The position numbers and the translations under genes were made by a program. From Leptospira_B sp964571605 (GTDB lineage Bacteria; Spirochaetota; Leptospiria; Leptospirales; Leptospiraceae), in NCBI GenBank assembly GCA_964571605.1, contig CAZNCS010000001.1, positions 28,303 to 92,302 of the forward strand: a stretch of DNA of 64,000 nt, read 5' to 3'. The notes under the pieces were generated by a model. It had not been told where the DNA came from, did not search any database, and was given only the letters and a program-made list of their open reading frames with translations. Every line of letters starts with the position of its first letter. Position 1 is the stretch's first letter. This document shows positions 17,154-26,335 of the stretch, piece after piece.

Positions 17154-18589
17154 ACTGTATTTACCTCTTTGTTCCCGACTCTTAAGTCGATCTCTTTGAA
17201 ACCGGAACCAGATGTAGTCATCGTACGAATCAGGTTATAAATCATTACGATTAAACCTACGAAGTAGAGACCACCTCCGATCGCTCGAAACAATCGATAC
17301 GGTTTTAATGTTTCAGTGATTTGAACCCAGTTTGGATATTTAAGTGCACCGGTTTCGTCTATCGCTCTCCACATAGCTCCTTCTGTGATACCGGAAACCC
17401 ACATGGAAACTATATAGAGTAGGATTCCAAGTGTAGCTATCCAGAAGTGAATATTGGCTAATTTTTCCGAATATAGATTTGTGTTCCACATTCTGGGAAC
17501 AAGATAGTATAGAACCGCAAAGGACATCATTCCAACCCAACCAAGTGTTCCGCCGTGAACGTGTCCGATAATCCAATCTGTATTATGGCCAAGCGCGCTG
17601 ATCGATCTAAAGGAGAGTAACGGACCTTCGAACGTCGCCATACCGTAGAAGGTAATCCCGACCAATAACATTTTTAAGGTCGCGTCCGTTTTGATTTTCT
17701 CTTTGGCCTGTGTAAGTGTCAAAAACCCGTTTAACATTCCTCCCCAAGAAGGCATCCATAACATGATACTGAATACTACGCCGGTAGTTTGTAGCCAATC
17801 GGGAAGAGGAGAATAAAGCAAGTGGTGAGGACCTGCCCAAATATAGAGGAAAATCAAACTCCAAAAATGGATAATCGATAATCTATGGCTGTAAATCGGC
17901 TGTTTGATATGTTTGGGAAGATAATAATACATTAGTCCCAAGAACGGGGTAGTAAGTACGAATGCCACTGCGTTATGGCCGTACCACCATTGGATATTCG
18001 CGTCGTATACACCCGAATACACTGAGTAAGACTTAATCCAACTTACCGGAACGGAAAGATTATTAACAATGAATAGAATAGGGATCGTTACCCAAGACGC
18101 GATATAGAACCAAATTGCCGCATAGAGTTGTTTCTCTTGTCTGGTGAAAATGGTTCCAAAATAGTTGATAATGAAAATTACGAACCAAATTACGATCAGC
18201 AAATCCAAAGGCCATTCGAGTTCGGCATATTCTTTAGATTGATTCATTCCAAGCGGTAGTGTGATCGCCGCTAAAATGATTGTTAGATTGTAGAGTACGA
18301 AATGTAATTTCGCAAGTTTATCGCTCCAAATGCGAACTCTACAAAGCCTTTGTACAGTGTGATATCCGGTCGCAAAGATGATGCTTAATGCGAATCCGAA
18401 AATAGCTGCATTAGTATGCAATGGGCGAAGCCGGCCGAAAGTGAAATACGGTCCGATATTTAATTGCGGATAAACCATCTGAAAGGCAATCCAAACTCCA
18501 ACTAGCATGGAAGCAACGCCCCAAACTAAAGCCGAAAGTAGGAAACCTTTGACGATTCCGTCGTTGTATTTTTGTTCTAAAGAACTCAT
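17150..18589 (-). CDS. ccoN: Cbb3 oxidase catalytic subunit I CcoN
   Basis: 479 residues and about twelve membrane helices. The haem-copper oxidase His ligands are in place: HTNAAIFGF for low-spin haem, the WWYGHNAVAFVLTTPFLG Cu_B region, GPHHLLYSPLPDWLQ, and HVHGGTLGWVGMMSF near the C-terminus. The tyrosine that cross-links to a Cu_B histidine in cbb3 enzymes is expected in the GAxYYL-like region. It is the first gene of the ccoNOQPGHIS run; a GGAG precedes the ATG. High-affinity oxygen reduction lets the cell respire at low oxygen. Confidence 0.95.
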   Translation of the reverse strand: MSSLEQKYNDGIVKGFLLSALVWGVASMLVGVWIAFQMVYPQLNIGPYFTFGRLRPLHTNAAIFGFALSIIFATGYHTVQRLCRVRIWSDKLAKLHFVLYNLTIILAAITLPLGMNQSKEYAELEWPLDLLIVIWFVIFIINYFGTIFTRQEKQLYAAIWFYIASWVTIPILFIVNNLSVPVSWIKSYSVYSGVYDANIQWWYGHNAVAFVLTTPFLGLMYYYLPKHIKQPIYSHRLSIIHFWSLIFLYIWAGPHHLLYSPLPDWLQTTGVVFSIMLWMPSWGGMLNGFLTLTQAKEKIKTDATLKMLLVGITFYGMATFEGPLLSFRSISALGHNTDWIIGHVHGGTLGWVGMMSFAVLYYLVPRMWNTNLYSEKLANIHFWIATLGILLYIVSMWVSGITEGAMWRAIDETGALKYPNWVQITETLKPYRLFRAIGGGLYFVGLIVMIYNLIRTMTTSGSGFKEIDLRVGNKEVNTV

Positions 18590-18688
18590 TCTTGATTTCT
18601 CCGGTTTTTCCGTGAGGAATATTTTCCATTCTCTTTATTGGAATGTTGGAGAGCAAGAAATCCGACTTAGAATCGTTCGGATTCGACT

Positions 18689-18702
18689 ATGATATATGTC
18701 AA
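18689..18702. promoter_or_regulatory. Fnr/Crp-like operator upstream of ccoN
   Basis: ATGATATATGTCAA on the plus strand reads TTGAC-ATAT-ATCAT on the coding strand of ccoN, 8 of 10 matches to the Fnr consensus TTGAT-N4-ATCAA. It lies about 105 bp upstream of the ccoN ATG, the distance expected for anaerobic activation of cbb3 genes. Confidence 0.5.
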
Positions 18703-18713
18703 GATTTGATCTT

Positions 18714-18730
18714 TAAGGATTCGATCCTTA
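18714..18730. repeat. Perfect inverted repeat upstream of ccoN
   Basis: TAAGGAT-TCG-ATCCTTA: 7-bp perfect arms with a 3-bp centre, 12 bp from the Fnr-like dyad and between the divergent-from-nothing gap of ccoN and the CoA-transferase end. It could be a second regulator site or a weak terminator for the CoA-transferase gene is excluded by its position upstream of ccoN's promoter side; role unknown. Confidence 0.4.
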
Positions 18731-18781
18731 GGCGCGAATTAAATAAATTAGAAATATATTATGCTTATTCTGATTTGAGAA

Positions 18782-20059
18782 TCAAAATCCGGTAAATCTT
18801 TCCCGGGCTTCTTTTTCCAAAATCTCCCGATGAGAAGGATGCGCTATTGAGATAAGAGCTTTGGCTCTTTGTTTTAAATTTTTTCCGTAAAGATTCACCG
18901 AGCCAAATTCAGTCACCACATAATGAACGTTGGCACGCGTTGTTGTGACACTCGCACCGGGTTTTAGAATAGAAACAATTCGAGATTCTCCTTTGGACGT
19001 TATAGACGGTAGAGCGATGATTGGTTTTCCTCCTTCTGACAAAGAAGCTCCTCGGATAAAATCCATTTGGCCTCCAACTCCCGAATATTGACGAGTACCA
19101 ATGGAATCCGCGCAGATTTGCCCGGTTAAATCCACTTCGATTGCTGAATTGATGGCGGTTACTTTGGGATTACGACGGATATTATCGGTGTCGTTAATGT
19201 ATCCTATGTCCAGAAAGATTGTTTCCGGATTATCATCCACGAAATCGTAAAGTTTTCTAGTTCCCATCACAAAACCCGTCACAATTTTTCCGGGGTGAGT
19301 GTGTTTTTGTGATCCGTCGATGATACCTTTTTCGACCAGCGGAATCACACCATCGGAGAACATTTCCGTATGAATTCCTAGGTTTTTATGATTCCCTAAA
19401 CAAGAAAGTACTGCGTTCGGGATGGCGCCGATTCCCATTTGTAAAGTTGCTCCGTCTTCGACTAAATCGGAAATATGTATGCCTATTTTTTGGGCGATCG
19501 GATCCTGAGGATAAGCTGCCGTTTCTAAAAGAGGAATATTTCCTTCGACTATATGATGGATTTTGTTTACATGTATGATTCCGTCTCCATGAGTTCTGGG
19601 CATATAACTGTTAACTTGGGCGATGATCAGTTTTGCGGAATCTACGGCGGCCTTACTGATATCCACCGATACACCCAAAGAACAAAATCCGTGTTTGTCG
19701 GGAGGAGAAACGGATATAAGTGCAATATCTAAAGGTAATATTCCTTTTCTGAATAAAGAAGGGCATTCGCTCAAAAAGGCAGGAAGGTAGTCGGCACGAC
19801 CTTCTTGGACCGCTCGGCGCATATTTGCCCCCACAAAAAGGGCATTCGTTCTAAAAGCTGCTTCGGTTCCAGGCATAGCGTAAGGAACCGTGCCCTCCGT
19901 GTGTATATGCACGATTTCAATATCTTTTAAATTGTCGGATCTTCGCGCTAAAGCCTCTATAAGTAGGGAAGGAGCTGCATATACGCTATGGATAAAAATT
20001 CTTTGTCCGCTTTTCACTTCAGAAACTGCTTTGTCTGCCGAGATAAAATTGATTCCCAT
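18782..20059 (-). CDS. Acetyl-CoA hydrolase/transferase family protein (CoA-transferase)
   Basis: 425 residues, the usual size of the 4-hydroxybutyrate/butyrate CoA-transferase and acetyl-CoA hydrolase family (class I). Visible signatures are the N-terminal domain with IHIHTEGTVPYA-like segment, LQMGIGAIPNAVLSCLG, and the AINSAIEVDLTGQICAD motif whose Glu is the acyl-CoA-accepting residue in the family. The C-terminus has GVGGQMDFIRGASLSEGGK. It swaps CoA between short-chain acids such as acetate and acyl-CoA; the exact substrate cannot be read from sequence. A single gene, divergent from the hybrid kinase at 20349 and upstream of ccoN in the same direction. Confidence 0.88.
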   Translation of the reverse strand: MGINFISADKAVSEVKSGQRIFIHSVYAAPSLLIEALARRSDNLKDIEIVHIHTEGTVPYAMPGTEAAFRTNALFVGANMRRAVQEGRADYLPAFLSECPSLFRKGILPLDIALISVSPPDKHGFCSLGVSVDISKAAVDSAKLIIAQVNSYMPRTHGDGIIHVNKIHHIVEGNIPLLETAAYPQDPIAQKIGIHISDLVEDGATLQMGIGAIPNAVLSCLGNHKNLGIHTEMFSDGVIPLVEKGIIDGSQKHTHPGKIVTGFVMGTRKLYDFVDDNPETIFLDIGYINDTDNIRRNPKVTAINSAIEVDLTGQICADSIGTRQYSGVGGQMDFIRGASLSEGGKPIIALPSITSKGESRIVSILKPGASVTTTRANVHYVVTEFGSVNLYGKNLKQRAKALISIAHPSHREILEKEARERFTGF

Positions 20060-20348
20060 TGCTACCTGTTTTTGGCGAATTTATTGATTGAATGTAGTAA
20101 GGAAATCGGCCCGGTCAAGAAACAAAGGGGTCGAAAATCTTTGATAAATCTCTGCGTTTTGATTCATCCAAGTTCTAAGATGGAGAAATCGGCAGACTGG
20201 GCTCCTATCCAAAATGATCCCTGGATTCCCTATCCCTCAAACGAGTAGTGGTTATTAGTTGAAGTCAATATTAAAGAAAGGAGACTTTATTTTTTCAACT
20301 CGGTAAAAAAGGTTTATCGTTTTAGAATGTAATCTACAAAAGGAATAG

Positions 20349-23300
20349 ATGTTTTTATTCTTCCGGAATTTCAAAAAGAGGCGTTTGTCGGTCTTTCTAT
20401 TTTTTTTCCTACTCCTAGATTGCAATCAGTTCTTCTCCCCGGAAAAACCTCCTTTGGTAAGGAATGGAATTCTGGATTTAAAATCGGACTGGGATTTCGA
20501 TAAAAAAGGATCCATTAGTTTGGATGGAAATTGGGAATTCTATTGGCAGCAATTGTATACTGATCCGGTTTTTTCCGAAAAGATTCCAAAAACTTCCAAA
20601 TCAGTCTCTTCAATCGTTTTTGAAAATGTTCCGGACGCTTGGAATAATTACTCAACACCAGCTAAAGAATATCCCGGATTTGGTTACGCAACTTACAAAA
20701 TGACCGTCAAGTCGGATAAGTCCGAACCGGAAATGGCCCTAAAAATGTTGGAAGCTTCGACCGCATACAATCTGTATGTGAACGGGACCAAGGTAATGTC
20801 TAACGGGATCGTAGGCAAAACTTCCGAGAACAGTTTTCCTTCTTATCGCCCCGGCGTAAGTTCTCCTTTTCCATTAGGAAAGAATAATGAAATTGTGATA
20901 GAAGTTTCCAATTTTTCGCATTCTAAGGGAGGTCCTTGGGCCAAAATCATTCTGGGAAAACATAAAGAACTCGTCGAACTTCGCCAGAAAAATATTTCTT
21001 TGGATCTATTTATGGGCGGAGGTTTATTTATTATGGGCCTCTATCATTTTAGTTTATTTGCTTTTTTGAGAAGAGAACTTGCCAATTTATTTTTCGGACT
21101 ATTGACAATTTTTATCACAGTGCGGATTGTAATGACGGGAGAGAGAATTTTCTTCTCCATTTTTCCGAACTACGATTTTGAGTGGAGTTATAAGCAGGAA
21201 TTAATCTGCACCTATCTGAGCGCCATGGTGTTTGCACTTTTTTTGAGGGCAATGTATCCGAACGAGTTTCAGAAAAAAGTTTTGTATTTTTTCGTTATAG
21301 GTTTTGGAATTTTCGCCGTACATGCGTTATTTACTCCTTTGGTGCAATTTTCCAAAACTCTTCCTTATTTTAGTCTTCTTGTAGGTGTGGAGGGATTCTA
21401 TTCCATTTTTGTTCTGATTCAAGCCACTCGCAAAGGTAGATTGGGATCCTGGATCGGACTCATTTTGTTTTTGTTCTTATTTGCGATCATTATCAACGAT
21501 TTACTTTACGGTAATATGGTTATCAATTCTGTATATTTCGCTTCTTACGGCATGGCCTTTTTCTTTATAGCCCAAGCGTTTATGGTTTCTCAAAGATTTT
21601 CGAGTGCATATGATTTGTCCGAAAAATTGACGAAAGAATTACAAGAATCCAACCAAAGATTGATTTCATTGGACAAACTGAAGGATGAATTTTTAGCCAA
21701 TACCTCCCATGAATTACGAACTCCTTTGCAAGGAATCATCGGTATTGCGGATTCTTTAAAAAGAGGAGTGGGTGGTCCACTTTCTCAATTTGTGGACCGC
21801 CAATTGGGGATGATCGTGACTAGCGGCCAAAGACTTTCCAGTTTGGTGAACGATATTATCGATTTTTCAAAATTAAAACATAGGGATTTGAACTTACAAC
21901 TTCGATCCGTAGATTTGTTTCAGGCAGTAAATTTTACTCTGGAGTTGAACGGTAACTCGATCGATCATAACAAAATTAAACTAGTTAACGGAGTGTTCCC
22001 TGGGTTTCCGGAAATTTTAGCGGATGAAAACAGGCTCCAGCAAATTCTGCAGAACCTTGTGGGAAACGCGATCAAGTTTACTGAGATGGGAGAAATCTTA
22101 GTCACGGCAAAAATAAAATCTCTAGGAGTGGCCGAGGTAAGCGTTATCGATACCGGTATTGGAATCGAAAAAAGCCACCAACAGAAAGTATTCGAATTTT
22201 TTGAACAAGCAGAACGAGGGGATTCCAAAAACGCGGCGGGTGCGGGTTTAGGTTTGGCGATAAGTAGAGCGCTTGTATCTTTACACGGAGGCGAGATCGG
22301 AGTACAATCCGAATTCGGAAAGGGATCTCGTTTTTATTTTACAATTCCTCTTGTTCCCGGTAAAGTTTTAAAGGCCGAAAAGCCCACGAAAAATTCCCTC
22401 GATATAAATTTTCCCGGAGAAGAATCGTCTAAATCGATTCATCCTTTATTAAACGAGAAGGTTAGTTTTGTTTCTGAAAAGAACGCCAGACTTCTAGTTG
22501 TGGACGACGAACCGGTCAATTTACAGGTGATTGAAAATTATCTTTCTTTGCAAAATATAACCTGTCTTACGATAAAAAGTGGAATCGAAGCGTTGGAGAT
22601 TCTTAAAAACGATTCTTTCTTCGACGCGATCATATTGGACGTAATGATGCCTCGAATGTCGGGTTTGGAGGTCGCCAGGGAAATTCGCAAAACGTATTCT
22701 ACCTTGGAAATGCCCATCCTAATGTTGACAGCTAAAAATCAGGACAAGGATTTGATGGCTGCTTTGAACAACGGGGCTAACGATTATCTGCTCAAACCTT
22801 TCGATTATGATGAGTTAATGTTAAGGGTGAATAACCTTTTAGATTTGGCGCACGGTCATAAAAGCAAATTGGAACAGGAAAGTGAAAAACGTATCGCGGT
22901 AAATAATGTCCGACAAAGAATCAATATCGATTTGCACGACCATTTGGGCGGGAAATTGACGGATTTGAAATTTTTATCCGAAGATCTGATTCAATCGGAT
23001 AGTTCGGAAAAAAAACTTTTTCAAAAGATAAACGATACCGTGAATCAGTCCATCGAGATCTTACGGGAGCAAATGTTAAAAATCGAGGATCTTGGATTAT
23101 TGTCTGAAAATTTCATCACTGGGATTAATTTAGTACTTCTAAGAAGATACTCGAATGCGGAAAGAGATTTGGAATTCCAATGCCAAGAAGAACTTATGCA
23201 GTTTTTTGGGACGGGAAAAAATGAAAATAGCGTAGTGGAATTGTACAGCATCGTAAATGAAATCACGAGTAACGATTTGAAATACGGGAAAGGCGTATCC

Positions 23301-23510
23301 AAATGGAATTTTGCCATGGAAAATGATGAAATTATAATGGATATGAGAGTGGAATCGGTATACCATTTAAATAAACATAGAACCGGTAGAGGGACTGAAA
23401 ATCTAATCTATAGAATCTCAGGATTGGGCGGAAAGGTTGAAATGGGTCTCTTAAAAAATGAATATCGAATTAAATTGAGAGTTCCATTGGATAAGTTTAC
23501 AACTATCTAA
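20349..23510 (+). CDS. 7TMR-DISM hybrid histidine kinase with two kinase modules
   Basis: 1053 residues. An N-terminal anchor and periplasmic jelly-roll sensor (about 40-205; SLDGNWEFYW is the 7TMR-DISMED2 signature) are followed by seven membrane helices (about 215-420) and a short coiled coil. Then comes a HisKA domain with His454 (NTSHELRTPLQG), an ATPase domain (DTGIGIE, GAGLGLAISRAL), and a receiver with Asp764 (ILDVMMPRMSG). A second, DesK/NarX-type dimerisation helix follows, with His863 (IDLHDHLGGKL). The last ATPase-like domain keeps the N box (NEITSNDLKYG) and a late Gly motif (GRGTENL) but lacks the D-x-G-x-G box. The NarL-type regulator 30 bp downstream is the likely target. Confidence 0.9.
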   Translation: MFLFFRNFKKRRLSVFLFFFLLLDCNQFFSPEKPPLVRNGILDLKSDWDFDKKGSISLDGNWEFYWQQLYTDPVFSEKIPKTSKSVSSIVFENVPDAWNNYSTPAKEYPGFGYATYKMTVKSDKSEPEMALKMLEASTAYNLYVNGTKVMSNGIVGKTSENSFPSYRPGVSSPFPLGKNNEIVIEVSNFSHSKGGPWAKIILGKHKELVELRQKNISLDLFMGGGLFIMGLYHFSLFAFLRRELANLFFGLLTIFITVRIVMTGERIFFSIFPNYDFEWSYKQELICTYLSAMVFALFLRAMYPNEFQKKVLYFFVIGFGIFAVHALFTPLVQFSKTLPYFSLLVGVEGFYSIFVLIQATRKGRLGSWIGLILFLFLFAIIINDLLYGNMVINSVYFASYGMAFFFIAQAFMVSQRFSSAYDLSEKLTKELQESNQRLISLDKLKDEFLANTSHELRTPLQGIIGIADSLKRGVGGPLSQFVDRQLGMIVTSGQRLSSLVNDIIDFSKLKHRDLNLQLRSVDLFQAVNFTLELNGNSIDHNKIKLVNGVFPGFPEILADENRLQQILQNLVGNAIKFTEMGEILVTAKIKSLGVAEVSVIDTGIGIEKSHQQKVFEFFEQAERGDSKNAAGAGLGLAISRALVSLHGGEIGVQSEFGKGSRFYFTIPLVPGKVLKAEKPTKNSLDINFPGEESSKSIHPLLNEKVSFVSEKNARLLVVDDEPVNLQVIENYLSLQNITCLTIKSGIEALEILKNDSFFDAIILDVMMPRMSGLEVAREIRKTYSTLEMPILMLTAKNQDKDLMAALNNGANDYLLKPFDYDELMLRVNNLLDLAHGHKSKLEQESEKRIAVNNVRQRINIDLHDHLGGKLTDLKFLSEDLIQSDSSEKKLFQKINDTVNQSIEILREQMLKIEDLGLLSENFITGINLVLLRRYSNAERDLEFQCQEELMQFFGTGKNENSVVELYSIVNEITSNDLKYGKGVSKWNFAMENDEIIMDMRVESVYHLNKHRTGRGTENLIYRISGLGGKVEMGLLKNEYRIKLRVPLDKFTTI

Positions 23511-23540
23511 TAAAAATATAAATTTTGGACAGCAAATACA

Positions 23541-24179
23541 ATGAAAACTGAAGATATACAAGTAGGTATTGTCGAAAACGACGAAAACTTCAGACAGCAG
23601 ATTTTAAAAACTTTGGAGTCTATTCCCGAAGTGGGCGGGGTGTTTCATTGGGAATCCGCCGAATCTTTTTGGACCGATGACAAAGGTAGAAACCTCGACA
23701 TACTATTTTTAGATATAATGCTTACTGGGATGAACGGAGTGGAACTCGCTGGGAGGATTTCGGAACGGGATCCTGATATAAATAAAATTATGCTCACGAA
23801 TATGAACTCCGACGAGCTTATTTACGAATCATTGCGTAATGGAGCCATCGGTTACATCCTCAAATCGGAATTAAAAGATATCGCAGACATTATAGATACA
23901 GTTCTTAAAGGGGGAGCGATTATCACACCTACGATCGCTTTTCGGGTTCTGAATACTTTTAAACAAAAGGATAATTCGAGTCTGGGAAAATTAACCCCGA
24001 AAGAAAGGCAGATTTTGGACGAAATGGTAAAAGGAAAGACCATAGGTCGGGTAGCCGAATTTTTAAGCGTAAGTAAGTATACGGTCCAACATCATGTTAA
24101 GAATATTTATAAAAAATTAAACGTCCATAACCGGGCGGAATTAGTCCGTAAAGCTAGTGATATTGGATTACTTCCTTAG
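23541..24179 (+). CDS. NarL/FixJ-family response regulator
   Basis: 212 residues: a receiver domain with acidic pocket VENDEN, phospho-accepting Asp58 (LFLDIMLTGMNG), Thr and Lys (YILKSE), then a LuxR-type helix-turn-helix (LTPKERQILDEMVKGKT...VSKYTVQHHVKNIYKKLNVHNRAELVRKA). It follows the hybrid kinase by 30 bp and is almost certainly its partner: NarL-type regulators usually pair with HisKA_3/DesK-like kinases, which matches the second kinase module of that protein. DNA targets unknown. Confidence 0.92.
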   Translation: MKTEDIQVGIVENDENFRQQILKTLESIPEVGGVFHWESAESFWTDDKGRNLDILFLDIMLTGMNGVELAGRISERDPDINKIMLTNMNSDELIYESLRNGAIGYILKSELKDIADIIDTVLKGGAIITPTIAFRVLNTFKQKDNSSLGKLTPKERQILDEMVKGKTIGRVAEFLSVSKYTVQHHVKNIYKKLNVHNRAELVRKASDIGLLP

Positions 24180-24213
24180 CACCTTAGTGCTATATATTTA
24201 GTTTTTTTATTAC
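24177..24213 (+). terminator. Weak hairpin after the NarL-type regulator
   Basis: AGCAC-CTTA-GTGCT overlapping the stop region (24179-24192), followed after about 10 nt by a run of seven T (about 24203-24209). The short stem makes this a weak candidate. Confidence 0.4.
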
Positions 24214-24337
24214 ATACGTACTTTAGCTAGTTTGCAAAAAATTTCCAATTTTTAGTGAAAAATTGTTAATTTATCAAAGTTCTTCGTCTTATTTGCTTAG
24301 CACCTTTATTTGTTTTGATAAAAATGGGGAGGAATGA

Positions 24338-24583
24338 ATGAAAGGAACTATCGCTGGTATCAACGAAAAGGATAGCAAAATCATTATACATACCGAGTTC
24401 GGATATACGTTCGGAGTTGGAAACGTGAATTATATGCAAATCAATCATGTAGTGGATGGAGATCTTAGAAGTAACGGGACCGAAATACTCACCAATCTTA
24501 CCTCAGGAGACGATTTTATATTGGATATAGAAGCCTATGATTGTTCGCAAGAAACGGCTCTTTTATTACTCCACGATAAATAA
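24338..24583 (+). CDS. Small hypothetical protein, 81 aa
   Basis: I do not recognise this protein. It has an excellent ribosome binding site (GGGGAGGAATGA before ATG) and a terminator hairpin behind it, so expression as a single-gene unit is likely. The sequence is rich in beta-prone, charged segments (MKGTIAGINEKDSKIIIHTEFGY), with no membrane helix or signal peptide and one Cys near the end (AYDCSQETALLLLHDK); a small beta-barrel is possible. It follows the two-component genes on the same strand but after a 158-bp gap. Confidence 0.75.
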   Translation: MKGTIAGINEKDSKIIIHTEFGYTFGVGNVNYMQINHVVDGDLRSNGTEILTNLTSGDDFILDIEAYDCSQETALLLLHDK

Positions 24584-24613
24584 GAACTATAATCGCATTC
24601 TTTTTAAATACTC

Positions 24614-24646
24614 AAATCGGGATCGAATCAGAATCGGTCCCGATTT
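24614..24646 (+). terminator. Rho-independent terminator
   Basis: AAATCGGGA (24614-24622) pairs with TCCCGATTT (24638-24646), followed by more T. It ends the 81-aa gene and may also serve the convergent thiM transcript from the other side. Confidence 0.75.
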
Positions 24647-24733
24647 TTTATTTTATAACGTGTCGACCGCTTGAATTAGTTTGGGCAAAAATAGATTTCG
24701 CGATATTTCCAGTAGGAATTGAGACAGTTATAC

Positions 24734-25525
24734 TCATACGGATAGATTACTCAATTGATCCAAAAATGCCACGGCGAAACTGCCCGTACCTGCGGATTGT
24801 TCCGCAGCTCGCAGGCCTGCGATCGCAAATACGGCTGAGGCCGAGACCGCAGCTTGCATCGGATCTTTTTGTATTCCTAAAAATGCCGCAATCAAAGCTC
24901 CTAGAGAACATCCCACACCTGTGACCTTTGTCATCAGAATATGACCACCAGGAACTGCGACAGTCTCTTTTCCGTTTGTGATATAATCCACTTCACCACT
25001 GACAGCTACAATTGCTCCCGTTCTTTGAGAAAGAATTTTTGCGAGTGGAATCGCTTCGCTAGATTGTGCAGTGGAGTCCACACCTTTTCCTCCTCCGACT
25101 GCACCTGCGAGTGCTAGAATTTCGGAAGCATTCCCTCGAATCACTGTTGGTTTATAATTTAATAGTTCTGTTGCGAACTCAGTGCGAAATTGCAAAAATC
25201 CTGCGGCGACCGGATCCAAAACCCAAGGAGTTCCCGCTTTTTGGGCCGCAATTGCGGCGGCTTTCTGGGCCTTTGCATCAAAACTTGTAATGGTTCCTAC
25301 ATTGATCAAAATACCGGACGCGATCGCGGCGAATTCGGAAACTTCTTCTTCGGCGATCACCATAGCGGGAGAGGCACCCGCGGCCAAAAGAACATTGGCA
25401 GTCCAATTTGTTACTACAATATTCGTAAGCACATGAGTGAGAGGTGCTTTTTTGCGAACCTCAGCGAGATCCGCGACAACAGAAGTCTCCGGCCAAACTT
25501 TTTCTTCTACGGTTGATGCTGACAT
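24734..25525 (-). CDS. thiM: Hydroxyethylthiazole kinase ThiM
   Basis: 263 residues matching ThiM throughout: LTHVLTNIVVTNWTANVLLAAGASPAM (start of the fold, substrate pocket), a GTPWVLDPVAAGFLQFR segment, VIRGNASEILALAG, and the C-terminal TKVTGVGCSLGALIAAF with the conserved Cys. It phosphorylates the thiazole alcohol using ATP, a salvage step for thiamine. ThiD and ThiE are not beside it, and no TPP riboswitch (no CTGAGA-type core) is visible upstream. A single gene. Confidence 0.93.
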   Translation of the reverse strand: MSASTVEEKVWPETSVVADLAEVRKKAPLTHVLTNIVVTNWTANVLLAAGASPAMVIAEEEVSEFAAIASGILINVGTITSFDAKAQKAAAIAAQKAGTPWVLDPVAAGFLQFRTEFATELLNYKPTVIRGNASEILALAGAVGGGKGVDSTAQSSEAIPLAKILSQRTGAIVAVSGEVDYITNGKETVAVPGGHILMTKVTGVGCSLGALIAAFLGIQKDPMQAAVSASAVFAIAGLRAAEQSAGTGSFAVAFLDQLSNLSV

Positions 25526-25645
25526 AAATGTTCTCCGAAATCAATATACCAGCCACCGGGAGAAAAAACTCTATAAATTTCTATTGTATAACGAAAATCG
25601 TACCGCTCCGAGAGACATTCCTATCCGGTAAAAGCGTTTGAGACG

Positions 25646-25681
25646 GACAAAGAGAAAAAATTTCACATTCTTCTCTTTGTC
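25646..25681 (-). terminator. Hairpin downstream of the PEBP gene
   Basis: GACAAAGAGAA (25646-25656) and TTCTCTTTGTC (25671-25681) form a perfect 11-bp stem with a 14-nt loop, 17 bp past the stop of the minus-strand PEBP gene. There is no clear U-tract after the stem, so termination is likely but not certain. Confidence 0.5.
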
Positions 25682-25697
25682 TTTGATTCAAAAAAGA

Positions 25698-26252
25698 TTA
25701 TCTTCCGAATTTCGCAGTCAGTTTTCCTTCCGCAATTTTCAAAGAATTGATATAGAATCCTACTAATGCTCCGGAAGCTTCCGAGTCCAAAGGAACCTTA
25801 TCTTTCAAAGCGAATACTTTGAAAATGTATCGGTGGGGTTTGTCTCCTGCGGGAGGGCAGGGGCCGCCGTATCCAGGTTTTCCAAAATCAGTACGTCCTT
25901 GGATCGCACCGGAAGGAACAGTCCCTTTATCGTTTCCTGCTTTTGCGGCGAGGCTTGTAGTATCTGCTGGAATATTAAAAATAGTCCAATGCCACCATCC
26001 GCTTCCTGTAGGAGCATCCGGATCATAAACTGTAACCGCAAAAAACTTAGTATCTTTAGGAGCTCCAGCCCATTTCAGATCCGGGGAAACGTTTTCACCG
26101 GAACATCCGAAACCGGAAAATACGTTTGTGTTTGTGATCAGACCGCCTTCTTTGATGGAGTCGCTGGTAATTTTCAAATCAGCGGCAAAGACAGAGCCCG
26201 CTAAGAGTAGGATGGCAAAAGCCAAACCGCCTTTTACAAATTGGAATCGCAT
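25698..26252 (-). CDS. YbhB/YbcL-type PEBP family protein, secreted
   Basis: 184 residues with a cleavable signal peptide (MRFQFVKGGLAFAILLLAGSVFA, cut after AGSVFA). The mature part has the phosphatidylethanolamine-binding protein fold signatures: YDPDAPTGSGWWHWTIFNIP and GYGGPCPPAGDKPHRYIFKVFAL. Bacterial members (YbhB, YbcL) bind small anionic ligands; their role is poorly known. A GGAGG before the ATG fixes the start. It lies 83 bp downstream of the AraC gene on the same strand, so they may be co-regulated. Confidence 0.9.
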   Translation of the reverse strand: MRFQFVKGGLAFAILLLAGSVFAADLKITSDSIKEGGLITNTNVFSGFGCSGENVSPDLKWAGAPKDTKFFAVTVYDPDAPTGSGWWHWTIFNIPADTTSLAAKAGNDKGTVPSGAIQGRTDFGKPGYGGPCPPAGDKPHRYIFKVFALKDKVPLDSEASGALVGFYINSLKIAEGKLTAKFGR

Positions 26253-26335
26253 AAGAAAAACCTCCGAGTTCTTTCAGGCAATAGAATACCGAGTGACTGG
26301 AAATTTAGCATTTCAATTTTCTAAAAATATAGGGT

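Noticed and set aside
20179..20247. 22-codon frame (MEKSADWAPIQNDPWIPYPSNE region)
   Set aside because: The peptide looks protein-like but has no ribosome binding site and lies in the divergent gap; it is not supported as a gene and could be a fragment.
25526..25630. TPP riboswitch upstream of thiM
   Set aside because: None of the conserved core elements can be found.
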